The notes under the pieces: generated by a model
The model's database searches: none
The model's input: the letters and a program-made list of their open reading frames with translations, nothing else
Told to the model about the DNA's origin: nothing
Shown here: piece by piece, positions 12,763 to 26,200 of the stretch
Layout: each line of letters starts with the position of its first letter
Numbering within the stretch: position 1 is the stretch's first letter
Source: Moringa oleifera
Taxonomy: Eukaryota > Streptophyta > Magnoliopsida > Brassicales > Moringaceae
Reading direction: 5' to 3'
Length of the DNA: 64,000 nucleotides
Assembly: GCA_021397835.1 (NCBI GenBank)
Contig: JAJFZO010000230.1
Location: 6,132,001-6,196,000, forward strand
Program-made: the position numbers and the translations under genes

Positions 12763-13691
12763 AGTTACTGGCATTGCAGAGTCAGGAGCCAGAGAATGAA
12801 TTGCAGGAGGAGAAACAGGGGGGAGAAGTCCTATGATAACCGCCTGTTTGTCTGCTATCGTCGGGGGCACACTAATGGGCCCCAAACTGGAGAACTCAAA
12901 AAGCCACCAGATTTGCCAATCCAGGTTGGCAAGAGTACCTTACTTGGAGCAAATTTTTTATCCTATAATTTTAGATCATATAAAATTTAGGATAAATATC
13001 AAAATATATTTTATATTATTCACATTCTTTAATTATATTTTTATCATTTTTAGATAAAATATTTATTTGATCTAAATCTAGTTGAATCAACATTTCATAG
13101 TTTCATCTTATAATTAGAAAATTCAACTCTAATGCTTTTAAATGCAATTTAAAAAGATAAAAATAAAATCAAAATTAAACTTGAATTTTTTAAAAACAAG
13201 TTATATTGCTTATATTTTAAAAAATATCATAATCAATTATATTTGTGATATTAACAAATTGTTAATTTATAATATGTAAAGAACAATATAGTTACATAAA
13301 AGTTTTTCGAAAAGAAATTATTGTATTAATTTATCTTATGAACTCAAATCAAATCATAAAAAGTTATTATATAATAAAAATTATTAACTTATCAAAAATT
13401 AAATAGAACATGTTAAGATGAAAAAAAATGGCATTACAATGTTTAATAAAAAATAATATCTGATGGCATTTTTAATTTTCTAAAATATAATTTTTTATAT
13501 TTTATCGTATTAATATAAAAAATTAATGAAATAGTTCAAAATTATTTATTTACTAAATTATCATGTATCAATGTTTTCTCCAACTCAACAGAGACAAAGT
13601 CAACTGTCAAAATCAATGAAGATGAAATCAATACTGACAAATTCAAGCTCCCCACAATCCTTACTTGGTTGTAACCTGGAGAAGAACTCAC
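12134..13691. other. Non-coding stretch with GA microsatellite, then AT-rich DNA
   Basis: 12.13-12.90 kb is of mixed composition and probably holds promoter and 5' UTR of the minus-strand gene ending at 12133. It contains a poly-A run near 12570. 12.95-13.55 kb is AT-rich with no gene signal. Confidence 0.5.
12724..12759. repeat. (AG)n microsatellite
   Basis: About 18 uninterrupted AG units. Open frames through it are dipeptide artefacts. Confidence 0.9.
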
Positions 13692-13956
13692 ATCTCCGTT
13701 AGTACGTAAACCGATTGTATACCACTGTATACCACCACTGATAAACACCAGAATAAGCGATATTCACTGGACCAAGAGCACCCCCTCCAGTAAATGCTTC
13801 CACAGCCGGTTGACCAAAATAAGGATCTCAAATTGCATGAGCAATCGGTCTTACATGTAAAGGGTCCTGTACCCATGCCTCAAAATTTCCTTGTCAAAGC
13901 TACATGAAAAAGATTTCCGGAAGTCCACAGAAAAATTATTGCTAATTGCCTGAAGG
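13692..13956 (-). pseudogene. psaB: Nuclear insertion of plastid DNA (NUPT): psaB fragment
   Basis: About 265 bp whose minus strand reads as the early part of photosystem I P700 apoprotein A2. Recognisable pieces, in order, are [60 protein letters not shown] and TIGLRTN. It is broken: there is a frame change at the HVAWQG position, the Trp of IWDPHFG is an in-frame TGA (13828-13830), and a 10-bp tandem duplication (GTATACCACT-like) lies at about 13717-13736. Intact psaB encodes about 734 residues; only about 85 codons are here. It sits just downstream of the proteasome gene. Identification is from memory of psaB and is strong. Confidence 0.9.
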
Positions 13957-14310
13957 CTGAATAAACAGAACCCTATGCCAAGGAGGCTGCTGAACCAAAG
14001 AAGTACCATTCAGATATACAAACAAATCATTGTCCAGAAGAGAAAACTCATTCAAACAAAGCATGCTTTTTGCTAAAATTTAACACATTCAACCATGTAA
14101 CCAAGGATTTGTAAAAGCAAACTCTGGATTTTTAACTTTGTCAATCAAATTTGAAGTTTCATTAGGGTACATCAATTTCAGCATTACATAACAGACGGCC
14201 TACATGGAAAGAGAAGATCAAAGGGTTCTCACACAACTGCAGTCTACAGTCTGGGTGGTGGCTAAACTCGGTTATATATAGCAGTTGGCTTTCAACTCTG
14301 TGAAGAACAC

Positions 14311-15989
14311 TTAATCCATTCTTCCCTTCAAGATTCTTTCCTTTACTTCAGTAGGTGTCCTGCAGCATAAACATGCAATCAGATGATAAAATGGATGGAG
14401 CCAATTTTGGGAGTCTCATAGAAAACTAAATGTATGGAAACAGTTTCATCTTTAGTCTTATTGTCAAAATATTTTTTGGCAAGAAACCAAGAAAGAAAAT
14501 AACACATTTGACGCGATTAAATTAGTGGAGTAAAGAAAAGATTAATAGAAGCTTACACAACATAGACATGTCCTCCCCAACCACTCAAACAGTCCCGATC
14601 TACAGATGAGAGCAGTGCCTGAGAAACAATCTCGAATAACTCCTCAGGTTCCTGCATCATAGGTAAACAATAAGTCAATCAAATTCCATTTTAAGGAACA
14701 AAAAACTGTAATGACGGAGAAAACCCAACTGAGCAGCACAGCAGCATTCAACAATACAGTAAGTCAAGTTGTTGAGCAAGATTCATAAAGTTGCACATTC
14801 ATGATGCCAAATTTCTTCCTGACAAAGCCCAGCCTCTCCCTGCTTGTTTGCTTTAAAACCAATTAAAAAGATACTAGGTTGTGCCTTCACCATGATATTT
14901 CATCCACTTGGGAATCAAACTTCAACACTTTCTACCTCTACTCATGGGCTACAAATATTCAACAGGCCACTTAAATTGTTAGCTGAGCTCAATTTGTGTC
15001 ACTAGTCAACTTTCGCTATGGGAGCAGTGTGTTACAAATTAAGCACACACAAAACCAAATTTATGATTCAGCTTTATCTTTTTTCAATTGGTGAATTGAC
15101 AACATGATTATCTGGCTGAAGGCATTCTATAATTCAAAGTTTGTTAATCATCTCAACAGAAGATAAAAGAATAATGTAAATAATAAATTTAAGCAATAAA
15201 CACTTATAAGTTCATTCAAGACATGACATCAGACAGTTAAAATACTTGATGGAATTTCAAACCCACATTACCAGCCACTGATTCTCTCTCCATGTTCCTC
15301 CTAATTCCCCCTTCTTCCCCCACCCTCCTCCTCCCCTTCTCCAAAAAAAATAAAAAGGAGAGAAAATACAGAATCATCTATTTGTCTTTGGATGTATTTT
15401 ATCGGTATTAATTTTTAACTACCACCTCAATCTCCAACATGACCTCCTTTCTCACTTCTTCAAAGGATACATTTCCACATTAATGGGTCACAATTTGTAC
15501 TTCCACCCAAACAACAGCAAGCCCCCATACCATGTAATATAAAGGCACAACAGTTCACACCTAGTCCTACTCCTGGCCAACAAACAAAAGAGTAGCCAAT
15601 TCACAAACCATGTCAGGCTTGAACATTGATTCGCAGGCACCATAAAGAGACTCTGAAGCAGTACCAGCAACAACAAAATCCTTAGCCAGCTCCCTGCATA
15701 TTAGAAAGAAGGTAGACATATAGTTTCAATATCAAACCAAAATGTCAACAAAGAATATGATGGAAATCTTGTACATCAGGCTGCCCATTGATAGATTGAG
15801 CAAGGCCCATATATAGCATCGTTAGAAACCAAAAATGTTGCAGCAATGCAGTAGTAGTCATCAAATATTACAACAGTATGGGTGACCAAGAACATTTTTT
15901 TAAACGAGTAGGATTATGTAGGGTTCACGGAACTTCTAACCTTTAAATATCTAACTACATGTACATGGGAGGCATCCCCTTAGTGCTAG

Positions 15990-16025
<36 letters not shown>

Positions 16026-18663
16026 CAGGTAGCGCTACTTATATTAATATAAACATAGTCTTTGTTTCTGATAAAAATAACAGTTTAGGAAAGAGTTATA
16101 AAACATGAGTAAACTAAGAAATAGAGCGAAATTAAAAAGGAAAAATACAAGTTAAGACATGTCACCAAAACTGGTCTTCAGACCACGAGCACAAATGTTA
16201 CATAAATTAGAAGATCTGTATTTCTAAATGTACATCTAAAACCATAAACTTACATTTGCACATATTTTCATATATGATGAAGGTCAAGTACTGATATCTT
16301 ACCTTTTGTTACCCACAACAGAGACTAACTATTTCCATATCAAGATAATCCTTAAAACAATAAAGCAAGGTGTAGGTACCAAGAAGTCATATGCATGCAC
16401 TAGGTGTCATCTACATGGGCATGATGGAAGAATTTTTCAGCAGGATTTTCTTTTTTTTTTTTTTTTTTTTTGAGCAGGAACATATAGAAGAATCCTATCT
16501 TACAAATGCATCTAGCAGGCAGGTTGGTCCTCTGATTAAAAATTCAGAGATGCCTTCATTCATGGTTAATCTTGAACATGCTACACTACACCGATATTAA
16601 AGTTCATATGTGCAATCAAAATAGTGCCTTTAGTTATCAGGAATGATTAAAGAGAAATGAGATAAACATACTTGGCTCCAATTGAATCCATTGTACAAAT
16701 GAAGGGCTTGTCTTCATCTCCCAGTCCAGCAATCACAGGTTGGCAGAAGTAGGGACCAAACCTGAAACAGATAATGTTTTGATTAATGAATATAGCTGCT
16801 CCATAAAGAAAGGAAGTATGGCAGACCATTCGTGGGCTCCATGTATACTGAAAGGAGGTAAACAGAAAGCAAACAAAAATAAACCAACATCCAGATTAAT
16901 TTACTATTTACAATATTGAATTTCCAATCTAATGTACTTGCATCTCCATGTTTAAAATTTTATTGCCCTGATACTTTAAAGTACCAAATACAATCAATGA
17001 TAAAGTAAAGAACCCTTTGTACTTCGTTGAACAAATAGATATGCATAACAAGAGCACGAAGAAGCTCATAACCATGCTACTTAAAGATGAATTTTGCATG
17101 TGTTGCTTTCAAATTGGGCACTAAAATAGGTTAACGTAATAAAGGAAACATCAAATGTTATATTGAAATCAATATTGTGGATATGCTGAACTATGCATGT
17201 TCTATACTTTCAGTACATTTTTTCACATATCAGATTCCTTTTATACAACTATTTCAGTAAGTCTAAGTTATGATCCAAGTTATCAATGTGTTTGATTGGA
17301 CATGGGGTCTATACAATGATCCCAATCACTTAATGATTGAGGTCAAAACTTGCAATTCTAAGGTGTATATATATTATATGTATGCATGCATATATGTCTC
17401 AAAATCAATTCAAAAGCCCTTTCAGCTGCATTAGTAAATTCGACTTGAACAAGAATTAACTTTCATAATAGTTAGAGAATTACCTAGCTCTACTACCCTG
17501 ATCCCTCGTAGAAGTTAGGTTTTCAACATCCAAATTTTGGACAGGAGGGGTATAAAGATAATTTATATCATGCTTGACAACTTCATACAGTTAAGAGATA
17601 TTGCACCCACAATGTTCAAATGCACTGATACGGCCACCAACAAAAATTCCCCAGAAAATATGTCCAAATCCCTAGAGTGGCTACAGCAACTAACTAGCCA
17701 AATAATTAAGTTACATGAGGTTGGCTCGTTTAAAGAAGGACTAGTGCTCTCCTCAGGAACATTTTCAACAAATAAGGAGAGCTTCAATGAAAAGGAGATC
17801 CGCCAATTTTAGTATTCAACTAATATGAACAATCAATGCAAGGCCATTAGCAGTTTTCTTCTCTAAGCTGAGCTATACCAGTGCCTATACAACCTAAAGG
17901 CTGTACCATTGGTAGATTGAGATAATATGTGGGTGCTACACAAATATTTCGTCATACATTAATTTTCTTTTTACTTTTGAAAAGGAAGCCATTGGCATCA
18001 ATTTCGAACAATCTTCCCATTTCAAAATAAAACCAACAATTAAGAAAAAAGGAAAAGGATGATAATCCCACGACAAAACTCATGTATTAGGAAAAAAAAA
18101 AAAAGGGACAACTTCAAGCTTGCACAAACCTTTTCTCGTAAAGAAGAGCTGAAACAAGGTTGGCAAAAGTTTCAGGCTTCATGTCTCTCTCTTCTCTAAG
18201 TTGATACAACTTATGACGGAAGACAAGCCGTTGATACCTTCACATAACATACCAAATTCCAAAGGGGGAAAAAAAAAAACAACATTAAACATCTTAAAAA
18301 AAAGAAAAAAAAAACTCGAGAGGAAAGAGGGCAACAAAGTACTTAATTAAAGATGAATATATTACAAAGTCTGAGCATCGGTCGCTAGACCGGAGAGACC
18401 GATGAGAAGTCGATCATGGATCTTGTAGATCCTCTGGAAATCAGTGGCGATGGTCTGCAGCTGAACCCCAAGTCGCCTATCGCTGGCAATGGCGAAGCAG
18501 TTCTTCCCCACCATCGCTACTAGCGCACTCCCATTATACTCAAAGATCTGCACATCATCGCGACTTTCAGTTAAACCAAAAAATAGACGAATACAGATGC
18601 CATTTTGCAGACAAATTAGGGTTCCCTATCAGTAACTAAAACAAATAGAGCACTTACCGACAT
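14311..18663 (-). CDS. PBC1: 20S proteasome subunit beta type-3 (PBC)
   Basis: Non-catalytic beta-3 subunit of the 20S proteasome core, which degrades ubiquitinated proteins in cytosol and nucleus. Seven exons: 18658-18663 (only ATG TCG), 18366-18547, 18130-18237, 16672-16761, 15609-15693, 14557-14651 and 14311-14359. They join to 204 aa, the length of Arabidopsis PBC1. Visible sequence includes [75 protein letters not shown] and the C-terminal [14 protein letters not shown]. As expected for beta-3 there is no cleaved propeptide with an N-terminal catalytic Thr. The two-codon first exon is supported by ATGTCG followed by GTAAGTG and by the family start MSIFEYNG. Intron 3 (about 1.4 kb) contains a meaningless 91-codon open frame. 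Intron 4 carries a TA microsatellite. Confidence 0.96.
15991..16022. repeat. (TA)n microsatellite
   Basis: About 16 TA units inside intron 4 of the proteasome beta-3 gene. Confidence 0.9.
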
Positions 18664-18946
18664 GGGGAACAAGGTTCTATATAGAATTTGCTTCCAAGAA
18701 AGAGAGAGACAGAGAGAGCAAAAGAGCAAAAAATTTGAAGAAAGTTGTGAGTGAGAGCTTGAGCAGACAAATGGTATAGTAATGTTGATGGCTTGGGCGA
18801 CAATCCAAGCATTTCTTCTCCTTCCTCCCAAGCCGTACACAGACGCAGGCCTGGATCGCAAGCGGGCTTCGGCTCCACCTGGTCTTGGCCTTAGGTAGCT
18901 GGAGGCAACCGTCAACTGAGCTCATAGCATGCAACCATTCTAATTA

Positions 18947-18964
18947 TGGGCTTATTCATGGGCT
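18947..18964. promoter_or_regulatory. Paired TGGGCT (site II-like) elements upstream of the proteasome gene
   Basis: TGGGCT at 18947-18952 and again at 18959-18964, about 285-300 bases upstream of the start codon. Site II elements (TGGGCY), bound by TCP factors, are common in promoters of proteasome, ribosomal and other housekeeping genes of plants. A telo-box-like AACCCTAA (minus strand, near 18615-18622) lies in intron 1. Binding is inferred. Confidence 0.45.
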
Positions 18965-20209
18965 AAGATCCTTGCTTCCCTTGTCTCATTACTTTTCTTT
19001 AATTTTTTTTTTAATTAACAGACTAATTATTATGCTCTTCGCCCATGAAATTCAGATTTTAAATAAAATTGAAGACAGACTATATAAGCTTGAGATATTA
19101 GATCTAAAATATAATTCAATTTTTTTATTATATATTTTATTTATTATCATGTCAAATGACATCAAAATTTTAAAATATTATAAATTTATTTGTGTCTAAA
19201 GATTAATAAATCATCAATAGATCTTATAGTTAATCGGAGATCTTAAAATCTTATTATGTTTTTAATTTAAATTCTCTCAATGCCACTAATTTATTTATAA
19301 TTGTTAAATTTAAAGTATTATAAATTAGTAGTTGGGTTTTGAAATTTTTTGAATTTATTATAGTAAATGAAGGAGAAAATTTGATAAACATCACAATTAT
19401 ATATATATATATAAATTATTATGCTTATGATGACTTAATTTTCAATTAATTGATTTTATGAAATTTGTCACCATTAATTCACAATTTTTTTAGATTAATT
19501 TATCTACAATCTCGTATCTGAATTATCTCGACTTTGATATTATTTGAGTATAATAAATTATGTTAAAAATATATAATTTAATGTGTTAAAATTTATTTAT
19601 TATGCAAATTAATATAATTATATTTATTATTTTTATTATTATTGTTGTTCAAAATCAAATGATCTGGACTAATTTGGAATTAATCAAAGTTTTGAATTTA
19701 ACTCACAATTAAGCTCAAACTGAATTAAAAAAAGAAAACGAATCAAATTTATTTGGTACAAATTAAATTTTTGATTTAAGTATTTTTATTTATTTATTTA
19801 ACTCTCTGTCCGTTTAAAGCAAGAGATGCATGGTTGGGTAATATTGCATTAAATCAACTTAGTGGGGAAATAAATATTTTAGAAGAGGAAATGATTTTAT
19901 TTTTCAAAAGGATAATCATCTCTGCTCTGCCCTTAAATTATGCTTTACTGCTGCCTAATGAAGTTGAGCCGCTTAGGTTAATTCTTTCTTGGTAGTTTTC
20001 TCATTAACCAAACAAGCAATTTTGCAGTGCCCTATTATGGCAAATACACACAATCTCGATTGCATAATCAGCAAGTCTTCTCTGCTATGAGAAATACTGT
20101 CTTCTTTTTAGAGAGAGCGAGAGTGTCAGAAGGCACGCATTGTGTGTGAAGATTACTAGCAGTAAGAAGCTGTGGAGCATAGAGAATCTCTGTTTGGATC
20201 ACTAAGAAG
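18965..20209. other. Intergenic AT-rich DNA between the proteasome and beta-galactosidase genes
   Basis: Two divergent genes flank it, so it must hold both promoters. The middle (19.05-19.80 kb) is AT-rich with no gene signal. A short leader with GAGAGAGCGAGAG near 20112 precedes the beta-galactosidase start. Confidence 0.5.
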
Positions 20210-23200
20210 ATGAAAGAGAGGTGCATGTCAATGGTGTGGTATCTGTATCTGTTTGCTCTGTTTTTGGCGGTGATCGGCAAAGGTAATGGCGGCAACGTCA
20301 CGTATGACGGAAGATCGTTGATCGTTGACGGAGAACACAGGATTCTGTTTTCCGGTTCGATTCACTATCCTCGTAGCACTCCTGAGGTATGTTTGCACTT
20401 TCCATCTGTCTACAAATCTTCTTGTTTGTTCTTATTACAACTGTGATTATTATCACAGCTGCTCTTGATTGCTAATATATTAAATCTGATTTTCTGTTTA
20501 TGGATACGCAACTGAGAGATGAAAGCAGTGACGCCATGCGATTGTGTTTTCCTACCGAACCACGTTAGCTACTGGGTGCTGGGTTGATGTCTCTTTTATT
20601 ACCTAATTCAATGCATTTGCACCCACCTTTTCCTCTTGGTTAGTAGACTGAAGGAATTCCTAATGAAACAATGCCGTTCGGCAAAATTTGGTTTGCTCAC
20701 AGATGATAAAATCAAAAGTCATCTTTTCGGTTGTTCTTATCATATTAGATTTTATAATTAGAGTAAATTCAGGATGTGGGTTGCCGTTGGGCTTGGGCTG
20801 GCGTTGTCCTCAGTAATCCCAGTGTCCTAAAATAGATGGGCTGGGGTTCATATTTTAGTGTTTCCTGGCTTGCAATTCAGAGTAGATTGGGTCAGTTTTA
20901 ACAAATCAGCGGGTCCTTTTCGTTTTTTCTTTCTTTATTTTGTTTTAAAAATCTATTGTATTCTTTTTTGAGCCCGGTACTGCGAGCAGGCACACCACGT
21001 GACATGCATAGTGTTTGCTGATTTTCCTTTTTCCTTTGCTTCTCGGCTTCTAAACTTTGCATGCTTACAGGCCCATTAAAATTGGAACTATGGTGCTTTT
21101 AACCAATGGCGAATCCCGCTTTGCTTCAAGTCTGACGTAAAAATGTTACTGTTCTTTGCACAGATGTGGCCATCTCTAATAGCAAAGGCCAAAGCAGGAG
21201 GGTTAGATGTAATAGAGACCCTTGTTTTTTGGAATCTCCATGAGCCTCATCGAGGACAGGTTTCTCTGACATCTTTTTCTCCCCCTCTTACATGCATACA
21301 ACAGGCCTGTATAATGCTCATGTTGGTGATGATCTTTGTATTTGCAGTTTGATTTCACTGGACGACGAGATATTGTAAGGTTCATTAAGGAGATCCAAGC
21401 TCAAGGTTTATATGTATGCCTTAGGATTGGACCCTTTATTGAGGGTGAATGGAGTTATGGGTAAATCACTGGCTAAGTTAATGACACTAAGATGCACATA
21501 AAAGAATCATTTTGATAACATGTACATGAATTTATGAGCAAACTGTTGTGGGTTATACTGATGATGCAGGGGTCTCCCTTTCTGGTTACATGATGTTCCA
21601 GGGATTGTCCTTCGGTCTGATAATGAACCATTCAAGGTATTAACTTCAACAATCTAGACAGTAATACTCAAAGCTTTGGTTTTACAGTCATTTTAGCATG
21701 AAAACACTAGCTGACTGCTCTCAACTGTTTTATGGCAGTATCATATGAAAAGATATGCGAGAATGATAGTGAATTTGATGAAATCTGAGAGGCTATATGC
21801 TTCACAAGGAGGACCAATTATACTCTCACAGGTTTAAATCTATACTTTAAACTGTGGAGTTTTCTATGTGCTGTCAACTTTTTGAGTTAAGAGTTGTGTG
21901 CTTCTAGATTGAAAATGAGTACGGCATGGCAGAGAAAGCTTTTGCTGAGAAAGGTTCATCTTATGTTCACTGGACTGCTAAGTTGGCTGTGAAGCTTCAA
22001 ACTGGTGTACCATGGGTGATGTGCAAGCAAGACGATGCTCCTGATCCTGTGGTTAGTCTTCTTTCGCTTGATAGAACCCATAATTACTCAGCATGCATAA
22101 TTTTAAGTTGTTCAGAAGTCTCCAATAACCCCTTTCAACTCCTCATAAGAATCATTGTCTCCCTGTTCCTTCAAAAAGTTTCCTCTAGTAGTTCAATAGT
22201 AATTACATATCAAGAACTCCATAAACTTCTTGATATTTAATGTAACAGTTCTTTTCCCTCTGTGATATTTAATGTAACAGTTCTTTAGAACTTCAATTTG
22301 TTCATCTAATCCTTTTAAGTAAAACTTGAGATTGGCAGATTAATGCATGTAATGGAAGGCAATGTGGAGAAACATTCGCAGGACCTAACTCACCAAATAA
22401 ACCAGCAATATGGACAGAGAATTGGACAAGTTTGTATGTTCCTGTCATTGCTCTATATTTTGCCAAGTTTTATCTATTTCTTTTTTCATTTGTCTTTCCA
22501 TATAAACTGGGAGTAGACTTTTATAAACAGATCATATAAAAGATGATGTCTTGTGGCCTCTCAACTGGTTGCCTCAAATAAGTCTCTATCTTATGTTATT
22601 TGCCCTTCGTAATTAACATATTGCCAAAATCCAAAAGTAATTCAATTTGGCATAAAGCACATAACCATCTTGGGAGCTGCATAACCAGCCCTGCTACTTC
22701 CCATTTTATTTATTGCAAGTAAATAGTAACTTAGAATTCTTTGTTGAGTTGAATAATTGCTTAACATTGTTGGTTCTCATTTAGCTTTACCACCATCTGA
22801 ATAACTAAGCTCAAACACCATCACTGTAGATCCCTGATAATCTCCATTAGCAGTTTCATATGTAGCCTACTGAGAAATATAGACATAGCAATTGATTGTG
22901 ATCTGTAGTGATAAAAAACCTCATTTAGATGTTTGTGCCCTCTACTTCCCTTACCATGTCCTGAAACCCATCTGTCTTTTGGATGAAATTGCTTAAGAAA
23001 ACCATTTAATATTTTTTAATTGTTTGAAGTTATCAAGTTTATGGCCAAGAAACAAGGATGAGATCAGCTGAAGACATTGCATTTCATGTTGCACTGTTCA
23101 TTGCAAAGAAAGGAAGCTACGTGAATTACTATATGGTATATTATTCTCTAATTGTGACTCTTTTAAATTCATCAATGCCTTTCGAATGTTCCAACTACTT

Positions 23201-26200
23201 TGTGAAATTCTATAGACATGAATTTTTCTGCCACATAAACATAGTTAATTATCAACCCTCGCTTCTCTTTTTTTTTTTTTTTCCAAACACGAACTTATAA
23301 AACTTATGAGTTATAAATAAAGCATATATTATATAATGGTACATAGAAACAATATAGTTTGACATATAGTTTTATTGTAGTATCATGGAGGAACCAATTT
23401 TGGTAGAACTGCTTCTGCATATGTACTGACAAGTTACTATGATCAGGCTCCTCTTGATGAATATGGTAAGGTTTGCTTGTCTTATTGCTTGGTGGCGCAA
23501 GTTTAAAAGTGAAAATTTAAACTCAAATTGATGAATTCAGGTCTGCTTAGGCAACCAAAATGGGGTCATCTTAAGGAGTTACACTCTGCAATAAAACTAT
23601 GTTTAAGGCCTCTGCTTTCCGGAGTTCAAACGACTATGTCTTTGGGTGAAAAACAAGAAGTAAGAACATCAACAGGGAACTATTAGGAGATTAATTTATG
23701 TGATACATCTGGTATAACTTAGACTGCGATCCAAAATGTTTGTCACAGGCCTTTATCTTCAAAGAAAACTCAGAAGAATGCGCTTCGTTTCTTGTAAACA
23801 ATGACAAAAGAAGAAATGCCACAGTCAAGTTTCTAAATTCCTCATATGAATTGCCTCCAAAGTCAATCAACATCCTGCCAAACTGCAAGAGAGTAGCCTT
23901 CAACACTGCTAAGGTATACTATCTAGTTTTCCTGAAATTACACCCTTTTGGTCATTATATTCCACTTTTACCTGCGCAACTTATCTTTCTCTTGTAAGTT
24001 TAATTTAATTAGTAGCTCAGTTGTGCAGATAAGCATGCAATAGTAGAAGTTAAATGCCTTGGTAAGAGACTGGCTTTTTATTTGTCATATTCGACAGGTG
24101 GGCACACAATATAGTACAAGATCAATGGAACCAAGAGAAAGGTTTGACTCAATTGAGAAATGGAAAGAACATAAAGAAGCTATCCCTACATTCAATGAAA
24201 CTACGATAAGGGCAAAGAAATTGTTGGAGCAGATGGATACAACAAAAGATGCATCTGATTATCTTTGGTACAATGTCAGGTATCAAGCAAACCTGAAAGT
24301 TGGTTATATTTGATAGAAAAGTTCTTAGTCCACCAAATGTTTTCACATGTCACAATCCAGATATCAGCATAATTCCTATAAAACTCAACTGGTGCTCAAT
24401 GTGAAACACCTCGGACATGTTCTACATGCATTTGTCAATGGAGTATTTGTAGGTAAGTTCTTGTTTCTTCTTAAAGTATTTATTTGTTGAATGTATATTA
24501 ATTTTTTTACAGCTATTTTCATAGTAATCGAGTACTTATATGGAGCTATACAAGGGGGACAGTTCAAAACTTTGAGAAGAAAATAAATAACTTCTTTTAT
24601 CTCAGCACATCTTTTTACACTTAAATATTAACTTTACCTTGTTCTTTAGGATCTGCACATGGGAGTTTTGGGAATAAAAGTTTCACACTGGAGAATACAG
24701 TTTCTTTAGTTAATGGAACAAACAATATCTCCTTACTAAGTGTAATGGTTGGATTACCGGTATGTCTTGGTCTTAGTTCCTTCCTTTTATTCGTCAATGA
24801 GTGCATCAATGAAGCCCTTGTTGCTTCATTTGCACTGATATGGATCATGGTCATTTCCAGAGATGAACACAAAGATTTTGTCATTATTGTTCAATTTGAA
24901 AAAGTCCCTTTTTTTTTTTTTGGGGGTGTGTGTGTGTGGCATAAAGGATTCAGGAGCTTATCTTGAGCATAGGGCTGTTGGATTACGGAGTGTGAGACTT
25001 CAGGGTGAAGATGGTTATAATGATTTCAATGACTACTCATGGGGATATCAGGTAAGTTTCTTCTACCATGTGAACTCTAGCACTGCTTGCTGGTTAATCT
25101 TTCTACTGTGAGTCTATTTCTGGTATATTCACTTTTTGCCCTGCATTCTTTGTAACATATTCTGGACTTGATACTTAAAGACTGTATTATCATTTAATGA
25201 AACTGAGATTGAGTTGATGACATATACTTAAAGAACTAGATATTTTATATATATTCTCTAAAATGTTGCACAAAAAGAAAGTTAAAACTGTTTCTCTTCA
25301 AAAACTTTCTGCTTTTTTCAATTTTTAGTACCCTGTTCCCTATTGACCATATTAATCTCAAAGTTCTCATGCTTGGACGGTCACTAATGGTCACAACACT
25401 TCCTCTCCCACATTTCTGTAGCATTCAAAGTAGTTGCATGAACTTTAGAGAACTGTATTTGGCACCTTCATATGCTGTTATCACGGCTTTTTGGGAGGAA
25501 AAACTATTGGTGGACTTAATAATTGATAACCTTATGCTATTGCTAAGTGTAATAATTTTCGGAAGGTTGGATTACGAGGGGAGAAATTGCAAGTTTATAC
25601 AGATCATGGTGCAGATAAAATTCAATGGAACAGCTATGGGAGCTCCACTCATCAGCGACTTACTTGGTATAAGGTGTGGATACTGGTTACACTAATTCTT
25701 GATTCAATATACTCTATATAGTTAATGATGTCTAACCTTGTCAACTTACTGCTACTCTTTAGACTTATTTTGATGCTCCCCCGGGAAAAGATCCTCTTGC
25801 ACTGAATCTTGGTTCCATGCGAAAGGGTGAAGCTTGGGTTAATGGCCAGAGCATTGGCCGTTACTGGGTCTCATTCCTTACCATCAGTGGAAGTCCTTCA
25901 CAAAAATGGTATGAAGATTGTAAAGCAATAATTTATTTTTCACATTATGGCATTAGTACTTTAAGCATTAATATATACCAATGAACCAATATGCAGATCA
26001 TCTACTGAGTTTCATCTACCAACTTCATCTTTAGTCCCCCTCAAGTTCTTATTATTTTTCTTGCTTTTTACGAATGATTTTTGCATGAATTAATGATGTT
26101 CAAAACAGTACATAGTTATCAACTTGTCTGATGATTGTCAGATGTCAATTTTTTGGTTATTCATGCTTGTTTGGTAAACTTTTTAATCCTTTTAGGTACA

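Noticed and set aside
12625..12990. Several open frames with (RE)n, (ER)n or (SL)n stretches
   Set aside because: They are translations of the AG microsatellite.
17537..17812. 91-codon plus-strand open frame
   Set aside because: It lies inside intron 3 of the proteasome gene on the opposite strand and matches nothing I know.
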